The notes under the pieces were generated by a model. It searched no databases. It saw only the letters and a program-made list of their open reading frames with translations, and had not been told where the DNA came from. Below are positions 18,455 through 29,846 of a stretch of DNA of 64,000 bases, piece by piece; the first letter of the stretch is position 1, and every line of letters starts with the position of its first letter. The DNA is taken from positions 682,001 to 746,000 of the forward strand of contig NZ_QGNX01000001.1 of the NCBI RefSeq assembly GCF_003265325.1, given 5' to 3'. The stretch is from Oceanibium sediminis. GTDB lineage: Bacteria > Pseudomonadota > Alphaproteobacteria > Rhodobacterales > Rhodobacteraceae. The position numbers and the translations under genes are program-made.

Positions 18455-19105
18455 TCACCCTCCTCGTTTCAGGCTGGCCGCGTCCCTTGCCAGCGCTTCG
18501 ATCTGGTCCCACTTGCCCGCCGTCACCAGGCCCGAAGGGGCGACCCAGGACCCGCCAGCGCAGAGCACGTTGGACAGGGACAGGTAGTCGGTCGCGTTCT
18601 CGGGGCTGACACCGCCCGTGGGGCAGAAGCCGATCTGGGGCAGTGGCGCGCCGATGGCCTTGAGCGCCGGCGCCCCGCCCGAGGCTTCGGCGGGGAAGAA
18701 CTTCAGGAAATCATAGCCGCGCGCCAGCATCTGCATCGCTTCCGTGGCGGTGGCCGCCCCGGCGAGCAGGGGCAGGCCCTGTTCCTCGCACGCCGCGACC
18801 AGTTCGTCCGTCACGCCCGGCGACACGCCGAAGGTGGCCCCCGCCGCAACGGCGTTTTCCACGTCGCGCGGGGTGACCAGCGTGCCTGCGCCGACGACGC
18901 CGCCGGGCACCTCGGCCATGGCGCGGATCGCGTCCAGCGCGCAGGGCGTGCGCAGCGTCACCTCCAGCGCGGGCAGGCCGCCAGCGACCAGCGCCTCGGC
19001 CAGCGGGCGGGCGTGGGCGACGTCCTTCACGACCAGAACGGGAATGATCGGGGCGAGCGCGGCGATTTCCCGGTTGCGTTTGCTGGCGTCTTTGGCGGTG
19101 ATCAT
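18455..19105 (-). CDS. eda: 2-dehydro-3-deoxy-phosphogluconate (KDPG) aldolase
   Basis: A 216-residue class I aldolase that splits KDPG into pyruvate and glyceraldehyde 3-phosphate. Seen: IIPVLVVKD, the catalytic Glu in [18 protein letters not shown], the Schiff-base lysine in [13 protein letters not shown], and the phosphate-binding [14 protein letters not shown] 19105 follows AAGGA at a suitable distance; an upstream in-frame extension has no family similarity. Order edd - PNPOx-like - eda - pgi on the minus strand with short gaps suggests one transcript. Confidence 0.95.
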   Translation of the reverse strand: MITAKDASKRNREIAALAPIIPVLVVKDVAHARPLAEALVAGGLPALEVTLRTPCALDAIRAMAEVPGGVVGAGTLVTPRDVENAVAAGATFGVSPGVTDELVAACEEQGLPLLAGAATATEAMQMLARGYDFLKFFPAEASGGAPALKAIGAPLPQIGFCPTGGVSPENATDYLSLSNVLCAGGSWVAPSGLVTAGKWDQIEALARDAASLKRGG

Positions 19106-19151
19106 CGTCGTATCCTTCCTTGGCGCGCCGCTACGGGCGGGCCCGTTGGTT

Positions 19152-19763
19152 TTACCACAAGGTGTCTTTTGCGCGCAGGGGCCAGTTTCGGTCATAGGCC
19201 GCGCCGTCGAAACCCGCGTCGGCCAGGGCCTGAAGGATCTGGCCGGGGGTGGGCAGGGCGGCGGCGTCGGCGATCCCGCCGGACCAGAGCTTGCCGCGCA
19301 TGACCGCGCGGGCGCATTGGAAATAGACCTCGTCCACGCGGGCCACGATCACGCTGCGCGGCGGTTTGCCGTGGATGGCGAAACGCTCCAGCATGTCAGG
19401 CGCGGCGCTGATCCGCGCGGTGCCGTTGATGCGGATCACCGTGGCTGAACCGGGGACCAGGAACATCAGCGAGATGCGCCCGTCCTCGACGATGTTGCGC
19501 AGGCTGTCGATGCGGTTGTTGCCGTGCCGGTCAGGGATCGCCAGGTGGTGTTCGTCCAGCACCTGCGCCACCGGCCCGTCATCGCCGCGGGGCGAGCAAT
19601 CGGTGCCGTTCGGCCCCACCGTAGCCAGCGCGCAGAAGGGCGAAGCGGCGATCCATTCGGCGTATTCCGCCGTCAGGCGTGGGGCGACCTTGATCAGCGC
19701 GGCCTCACCGGGGGGGCCGTACAGCGCCTCGAGCGTGGAGATATCCTCGACCCAGCCGGTCAT
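19152..19763 (-). CDS. pyridoxamine 5'-phosphate oxidase-family flavoprotein
   Basis: A 203-residue split-barrel protein of the PNPOx-like superfamily, which binds FMN or related cofactors; function within the cell is not known. Seen: [21 protein letters not shown], the conserved barrel strand [21 protein letters not shown], and [11 protein letters not shown]. Key PdxH substrate residues are not evident, so it is probably not the vitamin B6 enzyme. Its ATG overlaps the edd stop by 4 nt (ATGA), so it is translationally coupled to the 4Fe-4S dehydratase Edd. Whether this reflects a functional link such as redox protection is open. Confidence 0.8.
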   Translation of the reverse strand: MTGWVEDISTLEALYGPPGEAALIKVAPRLTAEYAEWIAASPFCALATVGPNGTDCSPRGDDGPVAQVLDEHHLAIPDRHGNNRIDSLRNIVEDGRISLMFLVPGSATVIRINGTARISAAPDMLERFAIHGKPPRSVIVARVDEVYFQCARAVMRGKLWSGGIADAAALPTPGQILQALADAGFDGAAYDRNWPLRAKDTLW

Positions 19764-21565
19764 AGCAGCGCGCAGGCGCCCTGTTCGGCGGGGCAGACGG
19801 CATCGCGGAAGGCCTGGAACATCTCCCTCCCGCAGCCTTCGCGGTTGGCGGACAGGTCGGGCGGGGTGATCGGGCGCTCCAGCACGGTTTCATCCAGCAC
19901 CGACAGGGTGCCCTTGACCGCATCGACGCGCACGACATCGCCGTCGCGCAGTTGCGCCAGGGGGCCACCGTCCAGCGCCTCGGGGCTGACATGGATGGCC
20001 GAGGGCACCTTGCCCGACGCGCCGGACATGCGCCCGTCGGTCACCAGCGCCACTTTCAGGCCCTTGTCCTGCAACACCGCGAGGATTGGCGTCAGCGAAT
20101 GCAACTCGGGCATCCCGTTCGCCTTCGGGCCCTGGTAGCGCACGACGACGACCGTATCCTCGGTGATCGACCCGGCGCGGAAGGCGGCCTTGACGGCCTC
20201 CTGCCCCTCGAAAACGCGGGCGGGGGCCTCGATCACGTGGCGTTCGGGTGCGACGGCGGAGACTTTCATCACCCCGGTCCCGAGGTTGCCCGACAGCCGC
20301 TTGGTCCCGCCGGTGGCCTGGAACGGGTCGGACACCGGGCGCAGGATCTTTACGTTCAGGGATTCCTTCGCGCCGTCCACCCATTTTAGCGCGCCGTTGT
20401 CCAGCTTCGGTTCCTGCGCGTAGCGGGCCAGGCCCTGGCCGACCACGGTTTGCGTGTCGGGGTGCAGCAAGCCAGCTTCCAGCAACTCGCCGATCATGTA
20501 GCCAAGGCCACCGGCGGCGTGGAAGTGGTTCACGTCCGCCAGCCCGTTGGGATAGACGCGCGCCATCAGCGGCGTGGCGTCGGACAGGTCTGCGAAATCC
20601 TCCCAATCCAGCACGACGCCGGCGGCGCGGGCCATGGCGATCAGGTGGATCAGCAGGTTGGTGGAGCCGCCGGTGGCCATCAGCCCGACGATGCCGTTGA
20701 CCCAGGCACGTTCGTCCAGGATGTCGGAAACGGGAGTGTATTCGTTCCCGAGCGCGCTGATCGCCAGCGCGCGTTTCGCTCCCTCAGCCGTCAGGGCGTC
20801 GCGCAGCGGCGTGCCGGGGTTCACGAAACTGGCGCCGGGCAGGTGCAGGCCCATGAACTCCATCAGCATCTGGTTGGTATTCGCGGTGCCATAGAAGGTG
20901 CAGGTGCCGGGGCCGTGATAGCTGTCCATCTCGGCCTTCATCAGGGCGTCGCGGCCAACTTCGCCGCTGGCGAACTGCTGGCGGACCTTGGCCTTCTGGT
21001 CGTTCGGCAGGCCCGAGGTCATCGGCCCAGCGGGCAGGAAGACGGACGGAATATGCCCGAAGGTTGCCGCGGCGATGACCAGCCCCGGCACGATCTTGTC
21101 ACAGACGCCAAGGTAAACCGCCGCATCGAAGGTGTTGTGGCTGAGCGCCACCCCTGCAGCCATGGCGATCACATCGCGCGAGAACAGGCTGAGTTCCATC
21201 CCGTCCTGACCTTGCGTGACCCCATCGCACATCGCCGGAACGCCGCCCGCCACCTGCGCGGTGCCGCCGACGCTGCGCGCGGCGTCGCGGATCAGCGCGG
21301 GATACGTCTCGAACGGCTGATGGGCCGAGAGCATGTCGTTGTAAGCAGTGATGATCCCGATGTTGCCGGCACTGGTCTGGGCCAGCCGGTCCTTGTCCTC
21401 GCCCATGGCGGCATAGGCGTGGGCCTGGTTGCCGCAGGACAGATGGGCGCGGCGCGGTCCTTCGTCCCGGGCGCGCGCCATCCGGTCAAGGTAGGTACGG
21501 CGCAGATCCTTGGAGCGGGCTTCGATGCGGGAAGTCACACGGGCGACGGTATCGTTCAGCGTCAT
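19760..21565 (-). CDS. edd: 6-phosphogluconate dehydratase
   Basis: A 601-residue member of the IlvD/Edd family; it dehydrates 6-phosphogluconate to KDPG using a 4Fe-4S cluster. Cluster-region cysteines are visible in [20 protein letters not shown] and [16 protein letters not shown]. The C-terminal half has [13 protein letters not shown] and [19 protein letters not shown] 21565 gives the normal family length; the longer frame upstream is low-complexity. It lies 58 nt after zwf and is coupled to the PNPOx-like gene. Together with zwf and eda it completes the Entner-Doudoroff route, except for the lactonase step. Confidence 0.96.
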   Translation of the reverse strand: MTLNDTVARVTSRIEARSKDLRRTYLDRMARARDEGPRRAHLSCGNQAHAYAAMGEDKDRLAQTSAGNIGIITAYNDMLSAHQPFETYPALIRDAARSVGGTAQVAGGVPAMCDGVTQGQDGMELSLFSRDVIAMAAGVALSHNTFDAAVYLGVCDKIVPGLVIAAATFGHIPSVFLPAGPMTSGLPNDQKAKVRQQFASGEVGRDALMKAEMDSYHGPGTCTFYGTANTNQMLMEFMGLHLPGASFVNPGTPLRDALTAEGAKRALAISALGNEYTPVSDILDERAWVNGIVGLMATGGSTNLLIHLIAMARAAGVVLDWEDFADLSDATPLMARVYPNGLADVNHFHAAGGLGYMIGELLEAGLLHPDTQTVVGQGLARYAQEPKLDNGALKWVDGAKESLNVKILRPVSDPFQATGGTKRLSGNLGTGVMKVSAVAPERHVIEAPARVFEGQEAVKAAFRAGSITEDTVVVVRYQGPKANGMPELHSLTPILAVLQDKGLKVALVTDGRMSGASGKVPSAIHVSPEALDGGPLAQLRDGDVVRVDAVKGTLSVLDETVLERPITPPDLSANREGCGREMFQAFRDAVCPAEQGACALL

Positions 21566-21623
21566 TGTGGTCCTCGTCATTCCTGTGGCGCGCGGGGGCG
21601 CGCGGGGTTGCGGGCAGAGCCGC

Positions 21624-23078
21624 TCAGCCGTCGACCTCGCGCCAGCGGCGGCCGTCACGATGCATGAGGGCGAGCGCGTCCTCGGGGCCGGATCCGCCGG
21701 GGTCATAGGGCTGGGGCGGCTCGTGGTCGTCTTCCCAGTCGGCGATGATCTTGTCGGTCCAGGCCCAGGCGGCCTCCACCTCGTCACCGCGCATGAACAG
21801 GGTCTGATTGCCGCGGATCACGTCCATCACCAGGCGCTCGTAGGCGTCCGCCTCCGCCTCGGGGTTGTCGCCGAGGGCGTCGGCGAAGGTCATGTCCAGC
21901 GGCGCCTCGCGCAGGCGCATGCCGCCGGGACCGGGGTCCTTGATGGTCATGCGCAGGGTGATGCCCTCATCCGGTTGCAGGCGGATGATCAGCGCGTTGC
22001 TCTTGCGGGCGGAGACTTCGGGGAAGATGGAATGCGGCACTTCCTTGAAGACCACCGCGATTTCCGACATCCTGGTGCGCAGCTTCTTGCCGGTGCGCAG
22101 GTAGAAGGGCGTGCCCGCCCACCGCCAGTTGTGTACCGCGACCTTAAGCGCGACATAGCTTTCGGTGGTGCTGTCCGGGTTGCCCACGTGGTCGAGGTAG
22201 CTGCCCTCGCCATTGGCGCGGTACTGGCCGCGCACCGTGTCCTGGGGTTTCACCGGGTCGAGCGCGCGGATCACCTTCAGCTTCTCGTCCCGCACCGCGT
22301 CGGGATCGAACTTGGCGGGCGGTTCCATCGCGGTCAGGCACAGAAGCTGCATGATGTGGTTCTGCACCATGTCGCGCATCGCGCCGGACTTGTCGTAGTA
22401 TTCGCCGCGCCCTTCCACGCCGATGCTTTCGGCCACGGTGATCTGCACGTGGTCGACGTGCTGGGCGTTCCACAGCGGTTCGAACAGGGCGTTGGCGAAG
22501 CGCAGGGCCATCAGGTTCTGCACTGTTTCCTTGCCAAGGTAGTGATCGATCCGGTAAATCTGGTGTTCGTCGAAATTCGCAGTCAGCTGGCGGTTCAGCT
22601 CTTTCGCCGAGGCCAGGTCGTGGCCGAGCGGCTTTTCCACCACGATCCGGCTTTCGGGCGTGGCGAGTTCATGGTCATGCAGTTTCTGCGCGATGGTGCC
22701 GAACAGCGACGGGCCGACAGACAGGTAGAAGGCGCGCACGCGGTCCGCGCGCAGCTTCTTGCCAAGCTCGGCCCAGCCGGTTTCGCCCTTGGCGTCGAGC
22801 GTGACGAACTCCAGCGCGTCCATGAAGGCGTCGACCAACTCCGCGGGCCGATCCTCTGGCGCGGGGATAAACTCCTCCAGGGAGTCGCGGATCAGGTCCT
22901 GGAACTCCTTGCGAGACATCTTGCCCCGCGCGCAGGCGATGACGCGGGCGTCGGCGGGCATCTGTCCGGCGCGCATCCGGCGGAACAGGCTCGGCAGGAT
23001 CTTGCGGCGGGCAAGATCCCCGGTGCCGCCAAAAATGACGAGGTCGAAGGACTCGACCGGAATGGTGCGGGCTACCAT
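21624..23078 (-). CDS. zwf: glucose-6-phosphate 1-dehydrogenase
   Basis: A 484-residue Zwf that oxidises glucose 6-phosphate to 6-phosphogluconolactone with NADP. The N-terminal Rossmann motif is [18 protein letters not shown]. The substrate and active-site motif is [19 protein letters not shown], containing the catalytic His region. [14 protein letters not shown] contains the conserved K-P. ATG 23078 is the first gene of the edd-eda-pgi cluster, so the promoter is expected in 23079-23304. In many Rhodobacterales zwf is followed by pgl; here the next gene is edd. Confidence 0.97.
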   Translation of the reverse strand: MVARTIPVESFDLVIFGGTGDLARRKILPSLFRRMRAGQMPADARVIACARGKMSRKEFQDLIRDSLEEFIPAPEDRPAELVDAFMDALEFVTLDAKGETGWAELGKKLRADRVRAFYLSVGPSLFGTIAQKLHDHELATPESRIVVEKPLGHDLASAKELNRQLTANFDEHQIYRIDHYLGKETVQNLMALRFANALFEPLWNAQHVDHVQITVAESIGVEGRGEYYDKSGAMRDMVQNHIMQLLCLTAMEPPAKFDPDAVRDEKLKVIRALDPVKPQDTVRGQYRANGEGSYLDHVGNPDSTTESYVALKVAVHNWRWAGTPFYLRTGKKLRTRMSEIAVVFKEVPHSIFPEVSARKSNALIIRLQPDEGITLRMTIKDPGPGGMRLREAPLDMTFADALGDNPEAEADAYERLVMDVIRGNQTLFMRGDEVEAAWAWTDKIIADWEDDHEPPQPYDPGGSGPEDALALMHRDGRRWREVDG

Positions 23079-23304
23079 GGTGAAGGCCCCCTTTTGTTAC
23101 ATCGGTCGCGCGGTTTCCCGCGCGCAAGATGGCATCGCGAACCGGTCTGGCCGGTGCAGCAAACAGGCAGGGCCGCGCCAATTTGCTGCGACTGCGAACC
23201 TAAGCACGCGCCGCCGCATGTCAACCGGACATTTTATCCGGGCGCGGTCCTTGCCGTTGCTGCCATCCGAATGCGCCCCGGTCCCGAAGAAACGGGCCCG
23301 GGCG

Positions 23305-24483
23305 TCAGACGGCGGCTTTCAATGCGTCGATCAGGTCGGTCTTTTCCCAGCTGAAGCCGCCATCCGCATCCGGTTCGCGCCCGAAATGGCCATAGGCCGC
23401 CGTCCGCTGGTAAATCGGCCGGTTGAGGCCAAGATGCGTCCGAATCCCGCGCGGGGTCAACGGCATCACGTCCCGAATCGCCGACTCGATCTTGGCCGGG
23501 TCGACGGTAGCCGTGTCGTGATCGTCCACGTAGATGGATAGTGGCTCGGCCACGCCAATGGCGTAGCTAAGTTGCAGCGTGCATTTGCTGGCCAGCCCGG
23601 CGGCCACGATGTTCTTGGCCAGGTAGCGCGCGGCATAGGCAGCCGAGCGATCCACCTTCGTCGGGTCCTTGCCGGAAAACGCGCCGCCGCCGTGGGGCGC
23701 GGCGCCGCCATACGTGTCCACGATGATCTTGCGCCCGGTCAGGCCGGCGTCCCCGTCTGGGCCGCCGATTACGAAGCGGCCCGTGGGGTTCACGTGCCAG
23801 ATGGTCTTCGGATCGATCCATTCCTCGGGCAGCTGGCCGCGGATGTAGGGTTCCACAACCGCGCGCACGTCGTCCGAGGTCATGTTGCCGTCCAGGTGCT
23901 GGGTCGACAGCACGATGGTGTTCACCCGTGCCGGCTTCCCTTTGCGGTATTCGATCGTCAGCTGCGACTTGGCGTCGGGGCCCAGTTCCGGCGCTTCGCC
24001 GGAGTGGCGCGCTTCGGACAGGCGCTTCAGGATCTTGTGCGCGTAAAGGATCGGCGCGGGCATCAGTTCCGGCGTTTCGTTGGTCGCGAAGCCGAACATG
24101 ATACCCTGGTCGCCGGCGCCTTCGTCCTTGTTGTCCGAGGCGTCCACGCCCTGCGCGATGTCCTGGCTCTGCTCGTGCACGTAGCAGTCGATGGAGCAGG
24201 TCTTGAAGTGAAAGCCCTTCTGGCGGTACCCGATCTTGCGGATCACGTCCCGCGCAGTGGCGGAGATTTCCTCGGGCATGACCGCGTTCTCGTCCGAGAT
24301 CTTGACCTCGCCCATCAGCACGACCTTGTTCGTCGTCGCGGCGGCTTCCACGGCGACACGCGCCTCCGGCTCACGCTGGAGGATCATGTCGATCACCGCG
24401 TCCGAAATCTGGTCACAGACCTTGTCGGGATGCCCTTCGGACACGGATTCCGAGGTGAAGAGGTAGTTGTCGCGCAGGGTCAT
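23305..24483 (-). CDS. metK: S-adenosylmethionine synthetase
   Basis: A 392-residue MetK making SAM from methionine and ATP. Signatures: [18 protein letters not shown] at the N-terminus, [12 protein letters not shown] (methionine-binding region), and the P-loop-like [19 protein letters not shown]. Length is standard. ATG 24483 is preceded by AGAAGG about 10 nt upstream. I looked for the SAM/SAH and SAM-II riboswitch consensus in the 5' leader (24484-24660, minus strand) and did not find a match. The flanking genes are unrelated. Confidence 0.97.
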   Translation of the reverse strand: MTLRDNYLFTSESVSEGHPDKVCDQISDAVIDMILQREPEARVAVEAAATTNKVVLMGEVKISDENAVMPEEISATARDVIRKIGYRQKGFHFKTCSIDCYVHEQSQDIAQGVDASDNKDEGAGDQGIMFGFATNETPELMPAPILYAHKILKRLSEARHSGEAPELGPDAKSQLTIEYRKGKPARVNTIVLSTQHLDGNMTSDDVRAVVEPYIRGQLPEEWIDPKTIWHVNPTGRFVIGGPDGDAGLTGRKIIVDTYGGAAPHGGGAFSGKDPTKVDRSAAYAARYLAKNIVAAGLASKCTLQLSYAIGVAEPLSIYVDDHDTATVDPAKIESAIRDVMPLTPRGIRTHLGLNRPIYQRTAAYGHFGREPDADGGFSWEKTDLIDALKAAV

Positions 24484-24661
24484 GGATCACGGGCCTTCTG
24501 CAAGCATATGGTAGGGTTTCCGATACAGGTCTTCCTCCGGTGTGGCAAGCTGGGCACCCAGGCCGGCGAGGGATGGCGTATTCACAGGATACGCGCGGCA
24601 GGCTAGGCTTTGGTTAACACAAGTCCGGAATACTGGCGCAATAGCGAAAGGAAGCGGCAAG

Positions 24662-25492
24662 ATGGGACGGGTCGGCGGAATTCTCATCGGGATGGCGCTG
24701 TATCTGACCTTGATCGCCGACGCTGCCCATGCGCAGGGGGACACGGCGCTGCGCGCGCTGACCCAGGCGGATGAGGCGCGGGTCTGGCGCGCCGTCGGGC
24801 GGCTGGATTTCCCGGATGGCACCTGCACCGGAACGCTTGTCACCCGCCGCCATGTCGTGACGGCGGCGCATTGCGTGATGGACCCGGCAACCGGGGCGCT
24901 GCGCCCGGCGGACAGCGTGGTGTTCCGCGCCGGGTTGCGCAACGGCGTCGCCTACGCCAGCCACCGCGCGCGCCGGATCATGGCGCACCCGGATTACAAC
25001 CCCGCCGACAGCGACCGCCTGCGCCAGATCGGCAGCGATATCGCGTTGATCGAGCTGCACGACCCGATCCAGGACCGGACCGTGCGGCCCCTGCCGCGCC
25101 ACGCCTCGGCCGCGCCGGGGCAGGAGGTGATGGTCGTCTCCTACGGGGCGGGGCGCAACGAAAGCGCCTCGCTGCAACAGATGTGCCGGCTGCTGGAACG
25201 CTATGACGCGGCGCTGATCTATGATTGCAGCGCGACCTTCGGCTCGTCCGGCTCGCCGGTGTTGGTCAGCTCGACCACCGGGCCGAGGCTGGTGTCGATC
25301 CTTGCCGCCAAGGGAACATGGGGCGAGCAGGACGTGACCGCCGCCGCGGCGCTGGGCGGCAACCTAGATTACCTGATGCAGCGGTTGGAGCAGCAGGACC
25401 CCCGCATCAAGCGGGTGGGCCCGAAGGGGCGCCCGCTTGCGGCGCAACTGGGTCGGACAGGGACCAGCGGACTGCCGCAGATCACCGACTGA
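24662..25492 (+). CDS. secreted trypsin-like serine protease
   Basis: A 276-residue S1-family protease. ATG 24662 follows AAAGGAAG and gives a clear Sec signal peptide ending AAHA-QG near residue 24. Catalytic triad: H70 in VVTAAHC, D126 in GSDIALIEL, and S196 in FGSSGSP (GDSGGP-type motif). Paired cysteines (C55/C71 and C175/C189) could form the usual disulfides. A basic tail (IKRVGPKGRPLAAQL) extends beyond the domain. Expected in the periplasm or outside the cell; substrate unknown. Divergent from metK, with which it shares the 178-nt promoter region. Confidence 0.88.
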   Translation: MGRVGGILIGMALYLTLIADAAHAQGDTALRALTQADEARVWRAVGRLDFPDGTCTGTLVTRRHVVTAAHCVMDPATGALRPADSVVFRAGLRNGVAYASHRARRIMAHPDYNPADSDRLRQIGSDIALIELHDPIQDRTVRPLPRHASAAPGQEVMVVSYGAGRNESASLQQMCRLLERYDAALIYDCSATFGSSGSPVLVSSTTGPRLVSILAAKGTWGEQDVTAAAALGGNLDYLMQRLEQQDPRIKRVGPKGRPLAAQLGRTGTSGLPQITD

Positions 25493-25508
25493 GGCGCGCG
25501 CAGGGCAG

Positions 25509-26522
25509 TCAGCCCGGGCGGCGCGCCTCGGCGATCATGGTCATCTCGGGGATCATCGGGGCGATGCCGACATCCTGGAACCCGGCGTTCCCAAGGGCGG
25601 AGGCCAGCCCTTCGGCGTCAAGCGATGCCGCCTTGGGGGTGAAGGCCGTGTGCTGCAACTGCCAAAGCGCGGTCAGCCGCGGCCCGCTGCGGTCGCCTTC
25701 CACGATGAAATCATGGATCAGCAGCCGCCCGCCGGGTCGGAGCACGCGGAACGCCGTCGCGAACAGGTCGGCGTGTGCCTCTGCCGGGACGCCGGACAGC
25801 AGGTAGGACATCAGCACCGCGTCCTGCCCCTCCGGCCAGTCGAGGCCCGTGGCATCCGCGGCAAGGTAGTGGATACGATCCGAAAGCCCCGCCTCGGCCA
25901 CCTTCTCGCGGCCACGGGCGACGACGTTCGGGAACTCGATGATCGTGCTCTGAAGGTCCGGCACCGCGTTGCAGAAGGTGATCGAGAAGGCGCCCGTCCC
26001 GCCGCCGACATCCAGCATCCGCCTTACCCCGGAAAAATCGAGCCGCCGCGCCAGGGCGGCCGCCGGGCCGAGCGAGCCGGCATGCTGGCTGTCGGAATAC
26101 AGCCGCGCCTGTTCCGGGTCGGCGAACCACTCGGCATAGGATTTCGTCGCTCCCTCGGGCAGCTCATCCTTCAGGGCCGGTTCCAGCTGGCTCATCAGCG
26201 GGTACATCTGCCGCCCGACCTGCAGGCGCAGGTAGTCGCTGAAGTCGTATTTCTCGCCCTTCACCAGAAAGGCCGACACCGCTGGCGCGTTCTCGAAATG
26301 CTGGTTCGTGACCGACAGCAGCTCTAGCCCGGCCAGCGCCGTCAGCAGGGTGCGTGCCCGTTCCGGGTGCAATCCGCAGGCCTGGCCGATTTCCTCGGCG
26401 GTGCGGGGGGCGTCGGCCAGCTTGTCGAAGATGCCGAACTCCAGCGCGGCGAACAGCGCCTTGGACCCCATGAAGCCGAAGGCGATGTCCGAAATCTCAT
26501 GCGCTTCGGTCGCCAGTGCCAT
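25509..26522 (-). CDS. SAM-dependent O-methyltransferase, plant-type family 2
   Basis: A 337-residue enzyme with an N-terminal winged-helix dimerisation domain (about 10-100; AALEFGIFDKLADAPRTAEE, RARTLLTALAGLELL) and a C-terminal Rossmann domain with MLDVGGGTGAFS (169-180) and FRVLRPGGRLLIHDF. This is the acetylserotonin-O-methyltransferase/CrtF/BchU family, which methylates hydroxyls on small molecules, including carotenoid intermediates. No carotenoid or bacteriochlorophyll gene is nearby, so substrate is unknown. It stands alone, tail-to-tail with the protease gene and 161 nt beyond pntB. Confidence 0.85.
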   Translation of the reverse strand: MALATEAHEISDIAFGFMGSKALFAALEFGIFDKLADAPRTAEEIGQACGLHPERARTLLTALAGLELLSVTNQHFENAPAVSAFLVKGEKYDFSDYLRLQVGRQMYPLMSQLEPALKDELPEGATKSYAEWFADPEQARLYSDSQHAGSLGPAAALARRLDFSGVRRMLDVGGGTGAFSITFCNAVPDLQSTIIEFPNVVARGREKVAEAGLSDRIHYLAADATGLDWPEGQDAVLMSYLLSGVPAEAHADLFATAFRVLRPGGRLLIHDFIVEGDRSGPRLTALWQLQHTAFTPKAASLDAEGLASALGNAGFQDVGIAPMIPEMTMIAEARRPG

Positions 26523-26634
26523 CCTGTTCCCCCTTTCGGTCAGTCACACCCGATCGATGCACGGATCGCCCCATGCACCGCTCGGCCCGTTGCGGGCCGT
26601 CTTGCCCCGCATTCCAACGCGCGGGGCCGGGTGT

Positions 26635-26664
26635 GGAAACGCCCCGCTTGAATGGGGGCGTTCC
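26635..26664 (-). terminator. hairpin downstream of pntB
   Basis: GGAAACGCCCC (26635-26645) and GGGGGCGTTCC (26654-26664) pair over about 10 bp with one bulged A and an 8-nt loop. It lies 20 nt past the pntB stop, before the methyltransferase gene. There is no T-run on the minus strand, so the terminator call is tentative. Confidence 0.45.
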
Positions 26665-26683
26665 TGTTGTCCGAGGGCTGTGC

Positions 26684-28117
26684 TCAGGTGATCTTCTGCA
26701 ACAGCGTATCGAGCGAGGCTTTCGCGTCGCCATAGAACATCCGCGTGTTTTCCTTGAAGAACAGCGGATTCTCGATCCCCGAATAACCGGTGCCCTGGCC
26801 GCGCTTGGACACGAACACCTGCTTGGCCTTCCAGCATTCCAGCACCGGCATCCCGGCGATGGGAGAGTTCGGATCCTCCTGCGCGGCGGGGTTCACGATG
26901 TCGTTGGAGCCGATGACGATGGCGACGTCCGTGTTGGGGAAATCCTCGTTGATCTCGTCCATCTCCAGCACGATGTCATAGGGGACCTTCGCCTCGGCCA
27001 GCAGCACGTTCATGTGCCCCGGCAGACGGCCAGCGACGGGGTGAATGGCGAAGCGCACCTCCTTGCCTTTGGCGCGCAGGCGGCGGGTCAGTTCCGCCAC
27101 GTTCTGCTGCGCCTGCGCCACGGCCATGCCGTAACCGGGGATGATGATGACGCTGTCGGCTTCTTCGAGTGCCGAGGCAACGCCGTCGGCGTCGATGGCG
27201 ATCTGCTCGCCGTCGATCTCCATCGCCGGACCGGAGGAGCCGCCGAAGCCGCCCAGGATCACGCTGATGAAGGACCGGTTCATCGCCTTGCACATGATGT
27301 AGCTCAGGATCGCACCGGAGGAGCCGACCAGCGCGCCGACCACGATCAGCAGGTCATTGCCAAGGCTGAAACCGATCGCCGCCGCCGCCCAGCCAGAGTA
27401 GCTGTTCAGCATCGAGACGACGACGGGCATGTCCGCCCCGCCGATCCCCATGATCAGGTGGTAGCCGATGAACAGCGCCGCCAGCGTCATCAGGATCAAC
27501 GGCAGCACGCTGCCGCTGTTGAAGTACCAGATCAGGCACAGAACCGAAATCGCGGCGGCCCCGGCGTTCAGCATATGCCCGCCCGGCAGCTTGGTCGCGG
27601 AGGAGTTCACGCGACCCGCCAGCTTGCCATAGGCGATGACCGAGCCGGTGAAGGTCACGGCCCCGACGAAGATGCCGAGGAACAGCTCCACCCGCAGGAT
27701 GTTGATTTCCACCGCGTCTTTCTTGGCCAGAAGCGCGGCGAACCCTTCAAGCGCAGTGCGCCCGGTGTCGTCCATGGCGATGACGCGGCCCATCTCGATA
27801 TGGGCGATGAAGCCGACAAAGACGGCGGCCAGGCCGACGAGCGAGTGCATCGCCGCGACCAGTTCCGGCATCTGCGTCATCTTCACGCGGGTGGCCAGTT
27901 GCCAGCCGATCAGGCCGCCGCCGATGATCAGGAGGATCGACAGAAGCCACAGGCCGCTACCCGGCCCGATCAGGGTCGCGCCCACCGCCAGCGCCATGCC
28001 GGCGATGCCGTACCACACGGCGCGCTTCGCGCTTTCCTGGCCCGAAAGCCCGCCCAGCGACAGGATGAAAAGGATGGCTGCGACGACGTAAGTCGCGGAT
28101 GTAAAACCGAATTCCAT
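26684..28117 (-). CDS. pntB: NAD(P) transhydrogenase subunit beta
   Basis: A 477-residue inner-membrane subunit of proton-translocating transhydrogenase, which uses the proton gradient to reduce NADP with NADH. The first ~290 residues contain about nine hydrophobic helices. The C-terminal NADP-binding domain has [36 protein letters not shown] split by the usual loop, and [14 protein letters not shown]-type sequence (seen as [18 protein letters not shown]). ATG 28117 lies 12 nt after the pntA stop. Length and layout match E. coli PntB. Confidence 0.96.
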   Translation of the reverse strand: MEFGFTSATYVVAAILFILSLGGLSGQESAKRAVWYGIAGMALAVGATLIGPGSGLWLLSILLIIGGGLIGWQLATRVKMTQMPELVAAMHSLVGLAAVFVGFIAHIEMGRVIAMDDTGRTALEGFAALLAKKDAVEINILRVELFLGIFVGAVTFTGSVIAYGKLAGRVNSSATKLPGGHMLNAGAAAISVLCLIWYFNSGSVLPLILMTLAALFIGYHLIMGIGGADMPVVVSMLNSYSGWAAAAIGFSLGNDLLIVVGALVGSSGAILSYIMCKAMNRSFISVILGGFGGSSGPAMEIDGEQIAIDADGVASALEEADSVIIIPGYGMAVAQAQQNVAELTRRLRAKGKEVRFAIHPVAGRLPGHMNVLLAEAKVPYDIVLEMDEINEDFPNTDVAIVIGSNDIVNPAAQEDPNSPIAGMPVLECWKAKQVFVSKRGQGTGYSGIENPLFFKENTRMFYGDAKASLDTLLQKIT

Positions 28118-28129
28118 TGTGCCTACCCC

Positions 28130-29698
28130 TTACGACTTCTGGAACATGGCAAGCATGCGACGCGTGACCATGAAGCCGCCGAATATGTTGATCCCTGTCA
28201 TGAACACTGCCAGCGCCGCCAGCAGGATCACGAAGAACGAACCCGAGCCGATCTGCGTCAGCGCGCCCAGGATGATGATCGAGGAGATCGCGTTCGTCAC
28301 CGCCATCAGCGGCGTGTGCAGGCTGTGCGCCACGCCCCAGATCACTTGAAACCCGACGAAGACGGCCAGCACGAAGACGATGAAATGCTGCATGAAGCTG
28401 GCCGGTGCGACCAGCCCGACGCCCAGCAGCAGCGCGGCGCCGACAGCCAGCAGCGTGACCTGGTTGCGGGTCTGCTGCTTGAAAGCGGCCACTTCGGTGG
28501 CGGCCTTTTCCTCGGCCGTGGGCTCTTTGGGTTTCGGCTTCGCCGCCGCGATCGCCTGTGTCTTCGGCGGCGGTGGCGGATAGGTGATTTCCCCGGCGTT
28601 CACCACGGTCGCGCCGCGGATCACGTCGTCTTCCATGTTGATGAAGGGCTTGCCGTCCTTTTCAGGGGTCAGGTCGTCCAGCATGTGCCGCAGGTTGGTG
28701 GCGTAGAGCGTCGATGACTGCGTCGCCATGCGGCTGGGCAGGTCGGTGTAGCCGATGACCTTCACGCCGTTCTCGGTCTCGATCAGCTGGTCCTTGACGG
28801 TCAGCTCGCAGTTGCCGCCACGCTCGGCCGCCAGGTCCACGATGACCGAGCCGGGCTTCATCGCCTCGACCATGTCCTTGGTCCACAGGATCGGCGCATC
28901 GCGCCCCGGGATCAGCGCCGTGGTGATGACGATGTCCATGTCCGGCGCCATCTCGCGGAATTTTTCCAGCTGCTTCTCGCGGAACTCGGGCGAGGAGGGG
29001 GCCGCATAGCCCCCGGTCGCCGCGCCGTCCTGCGCCGCTTCCTCGAAGTCGAGGTAGACGAACTCGGCACCCATGGATTCGATCTGTTCGGCCACTTCGG
29101 GGCGCACGTCGAAGGCGTATGTGATCGCCCCCATGGCGGTCGCGGTTCCGCTGGCAGCCAGGCCGGCCACACCGGCGCCGACGACCAGCACTTTCGCCGG
29201 GGGCACCTTGCCCGCCGCGGTGATCTGGCCGGTGAAGAAACGCCCGAAGTTGTTCGAGGCTTCCACCACGGCGCGGTAGCCGCCGATGTTGGCCATCGAG
29301 CTCAGCGCGTCCATCTTCTGCGCGCGGCTGATGCGCGGCACCATGTCCATGGCGATCGCGTTGACGCCCTTGTCCTTCAGGGTGTTCATCAGCGCTTCGT
29401 TCTGGGCAGGCCAGATGAAGGAAATCAGCGTCTGCCCTTCGCGGAAGTGGTCCAGCTCGGCGCCCTCGGGCGGGCGGACCTTCAGGACGATGTCGGCGGC
29501 GGCGTAGAACGCCTCGGCGCTGTCGAGCACCTCGACGCCCGCTTCGCGGTACGCATCGTCTGTAAAGCGGGATTTCGCACCTGCGCCTGCCTCGACGATG
29601 ACGTCATAGCCAAGCTTTTGCAGTTGCAGTGCACTTTGCGGGCTAAGCGCAACGCGGGCTTCCCCCTCGAGAAGCTCTTTCGGAGCACCGATCTTCAT
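28130..29698 (-). CDS. pntA: NAD(P) transhydrogenase subunit alpha, fused form
   Basis: A 522-residue subunit with the NAD-binding domain I ([37 protein letters not shown]) followed by a Pro/Lys-rich linker (about 375-400, [15 protein letters not shown]) and four C-terminal hydrophobic helices. This is the single-chain PntA layout of E. coli. In Rhodospirillum the same part is split into PntAA and PntAB. It forms the transhydrogenase with PntB just downstream. Confidence 0.96.
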   Translation of the reverse strand: MKIGAPKELLEGEARVALSPQSALQLQKLGYDVIVEAGAGAKSRFTDDAYREAGVEVLDSAEAFYAAADIVLKVRPPEGAELDHFREGQTLISFIWPAQNEALMNTLKDKGVNAIAMDMVPRISRAQKMDALSSMANIGGYRAVVEASNNFGRFFTGQITAAGKVPPAKVLVVGAGVAGLAASGTATAMGAITYAFDVRPEVAEQIESMGAEFVYLDFEEAAQDGAATGGYAAPSSPEFREKQLEKFREMAPDMDIVITTALIPGRDAPILWTKDMVEAMKPGSVIVDLAAERGGNCELTVKDQLIETENGVKVIGYTDLPSRMATQSSTLYATNLRHMLDDLTPEKDGKPFINMEDDVIRGATVVNAGEITYPPPPPKTQAIAAAKPKPKEPTAEEKAATEVAAFKQQTRNQVTLLAVGAALLLGVGLVAPASFMQHFIVFVLAVFVGFQVIWGVAHSLHTPLMAVTNAISSIIILGALTQIGSGSFFVILLAALAVFMTGINIFGGFMVTRRMLAMFQKS

Positions 29699-29846
29699 GG
29701 GCCTAGTGTTCCTCCGGTCTGGATACGGTTATTGACCCCGCGATTGCAGGGCCTCGGTTTCTTGCTGACGTCTCGTAAAGCAATTTCTCGGCAAGAGCGA
29801 GTGGTCAATATGGCGCTGGCGCGAAGCGTGTGATATCGGCTGCGCC

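Noticed and set aside
24484-24660. Possible SAM riboswitch in the metK leader
   Set aside because: Rhodobacterales metK often has a SAM/SAH element, but neither its conserved core nor the SAM-II core is present in the minus-strand leader by eye.
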